9,320 nt of DNA from Bacteroidia bacterium (lineage in GTDB: Bacteria > Bacteroidota > Bacteroidia > Bacteroidales > Dysgonomonadaceae): contig JAUNRY010000073.1 of assembly GCA_030539475.1 (NCBI GenBank), forward strand, positions 1-9,320, given 5' to 3'. The position numbers were made by a program, and so were the translations under genes. The notes beneath the pieces were generated by a model. It had not been told where the DNA came from. It worked only from the letters and a program-made list of their open reading frames with translations, and made no database searches. Shown here in pieces: positions 6,533-9,320 of the stretch; position 1 is the stretch's first letter, and each line of letters opens with the position of its first letter.

Positions 6533-9100
6533 ATGATTATTAAAACCAGTTATTCAAACACTCCGGTGTGGCGTGATGTGTATGTACACTCCATTTTGCC
6601 CGAAAAATTGCGGCCGTTGGAAGAAATAGCCCACAACCTGTGGTGGGTTTGGAATGATGAAGCCAGAGATATTTTCGAACTGTTGGATTACGAAGAATAC
6701 GAGCGGACCGGGAAAAATCCCGTGGCGTTGCTTCAGAACCTGAAGACAGAAAAAACCGAAGAAATTTTACAGAATGAAGAGTTGATGTCGAAAATAGACA
6801 GGGTGTACCAATCCTATAAGGATTACCTGAATGTTCCTTTCGACAATAATCGCCCCAGTATCGCCTATTTCAGCATGGAATACGGACTGGCGCACGTGTT
6901 GAAAATATATTCGGGCGGCCTTGGCGTATTGGCCGGCGACTACCTGAAAGAAGCCAGCGACAGCCGCGTGGATATGTCTGCCGTGGGTTTCCTTTACCGA
7001 CACGGATATTTCACGCAAACCCTTTCCATGGACGGACAGCAAATTGCCAACTACGAAGCGCAGAACTTTGGAATTCTCCCCATCACCCAAATTATGGACG
7101 AGAACAACAAACCGGTGATTCTGGAAGTTCCGTTCCACGACAGGATTGTTTATTCCCACATTTGGGAAGTATCGGTGGGGCGCATCAAGTTGTACCTGAT
7201 GGATACCGATTTGGAACGCAACAGCGAATACGACCGTTCCATTACCTCTCAACTTTACGGCGGCGATTGGGAAAATCGCATGAAACAGGAATACCTGCTG
7301 GGAATAGGCGGTATATTGCTGCTCCAGAAGCTGGGCATCAAGAAAGATGTTTATCACATGAACGAAGGCCACGCCGCGCTTATCAGCGCCCAACGCCTGC
7401 TTCACTACGTGCAGGAAGAAAACCTGTCGTTCAACGAAGCGCTCGAAGTGGTTCGCGCATCCACGCTCTACACCGTTCATACGCCGGTTCCCGCCGGGCA
7501 CGACTACTTTGAGGAGACACTGATTCGCAAATACATGGAACCGCTGATTGACAAAATAGGAATCCCGTGGCCGCAATTCATGGATATGGGGCGCGACGAG
7601 CCGGGTTCGAACGAAAAATTCTCCATGAGTGTTTTCGCTCTCAACACAGCCCAGGAGTCAAACGGAGTGAGCAAACTGCACGGATTGGTTTCGCAGGAAA
7701 TGTTTCAACCCGTGTGGAAAGGATATTTCCCGCAAGAATTGCACGTGGGGTATGTAACCAACGGCATTCACTTGCCAACGTGGGCTACGTCGTCAATGAA
7801 AGCGCTTTATGCGGACAGGCTGGGGCACGATTTCTATCTCGACCAATCCAATCCCGATATATGGAGAAAGGTTTACAACATAAGCGATGAGGATGTTTGG
7901 AAACAGCGTATGCACCTGAAAGAAAAGCTTATCGATTACATTAAAAACGAATTTGTGGATGGATGGCTGCGCAATCAGGCGGAACCTTCCCGGATTATAT
8001 CCATGCTGGATGAAATAAAACCCAATTCGCTGATAATAGGCTTCTCGCGCCGCTTTGCCACCTACAAGCGCGCCCACTTGCTTTTCTCCGATTTAGAAAG
8101 GTTATCGAAGATTCTTAACAACCCCGATCATCCGGTTACCTTTCTTTTTGCCGGAAAAGCCCACCCTGCCGACGGTGGCGGACAGTCGCTCATAAAAAAC
8201 ATTGTGGAAATTTCGCGCATGCCCGAATTCTTAGGCAAAATAATTTTCCTTGAAAACTACGATATGCGCTTGGCCAAACGCTTGGTTTCGGGCGTAGATA
8301 TCTGGTTGAATACGCCCACGCGTTTGCAGGAAGCATCGGGGACATCGGGCGAAAAAGCCATCATGAACGGCGTGTTAAACCTATCGGTATTAGATGGTTG
8401 GTGGTTCGAGGGCTACGTGGAAGGCGCCGGCTGGGCGCTCACCGCGAAGCGGACTTACGAGAACCAGTCCTTTCAGGACGAACTCGACGCGTCAACGCTT
8501 TACACCATGTTGGAATCGGAAATTATTCCGCTTTATTACGCGCACAACAGCAACGGATTCTCGCCCGAATGGATTAAATACGTGAAAAAATCGATAGCCG
8601 AGATTGCTCCCCATTATACCACCAAGCGGATGATGGACGATTATTTCGACCGGTTTTACAACAAACTGGCCAACCGCTCCGGACAACTCCGCGAAAACAA
8701 CTTCGCAAAAGCGAAAGAGATTGTTCGCTGGAAAGAAGACGTGGCCTCGAAATGGGACAATATGGAGGTGCTCAAGCTGGAATTTGAACCGGTGCAGGAA
8801 GTGGACATAAACAACGGCAAAGATAAAGTGTATGGCGAAGTGGTGATAGACAAAAAGGATATCGCCGCCGATTTAGGCCTCGAGTGCGTGGTGGTCGATT
8901 ACGATTCTACCACCAACAAAGCCCTGTTTGTGGAAAAATACGAGTTCGATTTGGTGAAAACCGAAGGTTCGAAACTGTTTTTCCAAACCAAAGAAGCGCT
9001 CAACGATCCCGGCACGCACCAATACGCGTTCCGCGTTTATCCTAAGAATCCTGACCTGCCGCACCGCATGGACTTCGCGTATATGAAGTGGATTAGTTGA
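6533..9100 (+). CDS. glgP: Alpha-glucan (glycogen) phosphorylase, GT35
   Basis: This PLP-dependent enzyme removes glucose from alpha-1,4-glucan ends with phosphate, giving glucose-1-phosphate. The 855-residue product fits the alpha-glucan phosphorylase subgroup (TIGR02094 type) that carries an N-terminal DUF3417 domain, seen at about residues 13-110 with the NLWWVWNDEARDIF segment. The GT35 core follows: IYSGGLGVLAGDYLKEASD near 126-144, HMNEGHA from residue 275, VTNGIHLPTW around 408-417, and SGTSGEKAIMNGVLNLS, whose Lys608 is the expected PLP Schiff-base lysine. A beta-rich C-terminal region of about 100 residues completes the protein. There is no sign of the N-terminal regulatory segments of animal phosphorylase. 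It lies 108 bases after the synthase and just before an intrinsic terminator, so the two probably form one operon for storing and mobilising glycogen. The ATG at 6533 has an A-rich leader. The gene is intact. Confidence 0.96.
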   Translation: MIIKTSYSNTPVWRDVYVHSILPEKLRPLEEIAHNLWWVWNDEARDIFELLDYEEYERTGKNPVALLQNLKTEKTEEILQNEELMSKIDRVYQSYKDYLNVPFDNNRPSIAYFSMEYGLAHVLKIYSGGLGVLAGDYLKEASDSRVDMSAVGFLYRHGYFTQTLSMDGQQIANYEAQNFGILPITQIMDENNKPVILEVPFHDRIVYSHIWEVSVGRIKLYLMDTDLERNSEYDRSITSQLYGGDWENRMKQEYLLGIGGILLLQKLGIKKDVYHMNEGHAALISAQRLLHYVQEENLSFNEALEVVRASTLYTVHTPVPAGHDYFEETLIRKYMEPLIDKIGIPWPQFMDMGRDEPGSNEKFSMSVFALNTAQESNGVSKLHGLVSQEMFQPVWKGYFPQELHVGYVTNGIHLPTWATSSMKALYADRLGHDFYLDQSNPDIWRKVYNISDEDVWKQRMHLKEKLIDYIKNEFVDGWLRNQAEPSRIISMLDEIKPNSLIIGFSRRFATYKRAHLLFSDLERLSKILNNPDHPVTFLFAGKAHPADGGGQSLIKNIVEISRMPEFLGKIIFLENYDMRLAKRLVSGVDIWLNTPTRLQEASGTSGEKAIMNGVLNLSVLDGWWFEGYVEGAGWALTAKRTYENQSFQDELDASTLYTMLESEIIPLYYAHNSNGFSPEWIKYVKKSIAEIAPHYTTKRMMDDYFDRFYNKLANRSGQLRENNFAKAKEIVRWKEDVASKWDNMEVLKLEFEPVQEVDINNGKDKVYGEVVIDKKDIAADLGLECVVVDYDSTTNKALFVEKYEFDLVKTEGSKLFFQTKEALNDPGTHQYAFRVYPKNPDLPHRMDFAYMKWIS

Positions 9101-9134
9101 CGGAAGACATTTTCCTTTAATAACACAGAACAGT

Positions 9135-9174
9135 AACGCATCAAACGGCTTGAGCCCGTTTGATGCGTTTTTTT
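9135..9174 (+). terminator. Strong intrinsic terminator of the glycogen operon
   Basis: A perfect 14-bp stem (aacgcatcaaacgg at 9135-9148 with ccgtttgatgcgtt at 9156-9169) closes a 7-base loop and runs into seven T residues (9168-9174). It begins 34 bases after the glgP stop. The left side lacks an A-tract, so it is directional for plus-strand transcription. Confidence 0.93.
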
Positions 9175-9320
9175 GCAGAGTGGGGCCTATGGAAGATTTT
9201 CTGCCAATATGTTCCGAATGGAACGAAACTTACAAATTGAAACTCTTTTGTTCTACGAGTCTGGCAAAGTTCTGAAAGAACTTAATATTAATAACCGTGT
9301 GTGAAACGCACGGTAACAGC
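9175..9320. other. Non-coding or unresolved tail with three inverted repeats
   Basis: No confident gene lies after the terminator. Three inverted repeats fall within about 105 bases: gttcc/ggaac at 9211-9224 (4-base loop); a perfect aagttct/agaactt at 9267-9283 (3-base loop); and ccgtgtg/cgcacgg at 9295-9313 (5-base loop, one G-U pair). A 31-codon frame at 9209-9304 overlaps them and reads like plausible protein, but its size and lack of a recognisable start signal leave it unsupported. The window ends inside this region. Confidence 0.4.

Noticed and set aside
6767..7576. A 269-codon minus-strand open frame inside the phosphorylase gene
   Set aside because: It is antisense to conserved GT35 sequence and has the same His/Val/Phe shadow composition; no promoter or domain was seen.
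9291..9320. Start or domain V of a group II intron, suggested by GTGTG and the ccgtgtg/cgcacgg hairpin
   Set aside because: The hairpin is too short for domain V, lacks its conserved AGC triad context, and no reverse transcriptase or further intron structure is in the window.
1..9320. tRNA, rRNA, CRISPR arrays, insertion sequences, riboswitches
   Set aside because: I saw no cloverleaf, spaced repeat array, transposase or recognisable aptamer on either strand; the spacers are short and accounted for above.

Overview
This window looks like chromosomal DNA from a member of the Bacteroidales. Three things support that. Three intergenic regions carry the Bacteroidetes sigma-factor -7 signature TAnnTTTG. 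Starts lack Shine-Dalgarno sequences and have A/T-rich leaders. The glycogen synthase is the eukaryote-like GT3 type paired with an alpha-glucan phosphorylase, a gene pair I associate with Bacteroides and relatives. The core genes are fairly GC-rich for this group, so a lineage such as Dysgonomonadaceae is possible, but I cannot fix the family.

Layout from left to right. Bases 1-95 hold the probable charged C-terminal tail of a plus-strand gene that enters from outside. It converges on mfd (minus strand, 176-3511), which encodes the transcription-repair coupling factor. The 80-base gap between them holds two related 20-base hairpin units. The 174-base divergent spacer 3512-3685 has the mfd -7 box on one strand. 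On the other strand it has a well-formed promoter overlapped by a perfect-arm inverted repeat, driving a two-gene Xre/ParS antitoxin - RES toxin module (3686-4600). The module is clearly AT-richer than its neighbours and looks like an acquired cassette. After a short spacer with another -7 box comes a glycogen operon: a GT3 glycogen synthase (4727-6424) and a GT35 alpha-glucan phosphorylase (6533-9100), closed by a strong intrinsic terminator at 9135-9174. The last 146 bases hold no confident gene but contain three inverted repeats.

How the genes work together. The synthase and phosphorylase make and mobilise an alpha-1,4-glucan store from one transcription unit. No branching enzyme, debranching enzyme or ADP-glucose pyrophosphorylase is present in the window. 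The Xre-RES pair is self-contained: RES toxins studied in other bacteria act on NAD+ or ADP-ribosylate a target, and the Xre/ParS partner neutralises the toxin and represses the operon. Mfd is a housekeeping DNA-repair gene with its own promoter.

I see no wholly novel system. The best leads are the Xre-RES operator architecture, the apparent loss of the glucose-6-phosphate arginine cluster in an otherwise eukaryote-like glycogen synthase, and the unexplained structured tail at the right edge.
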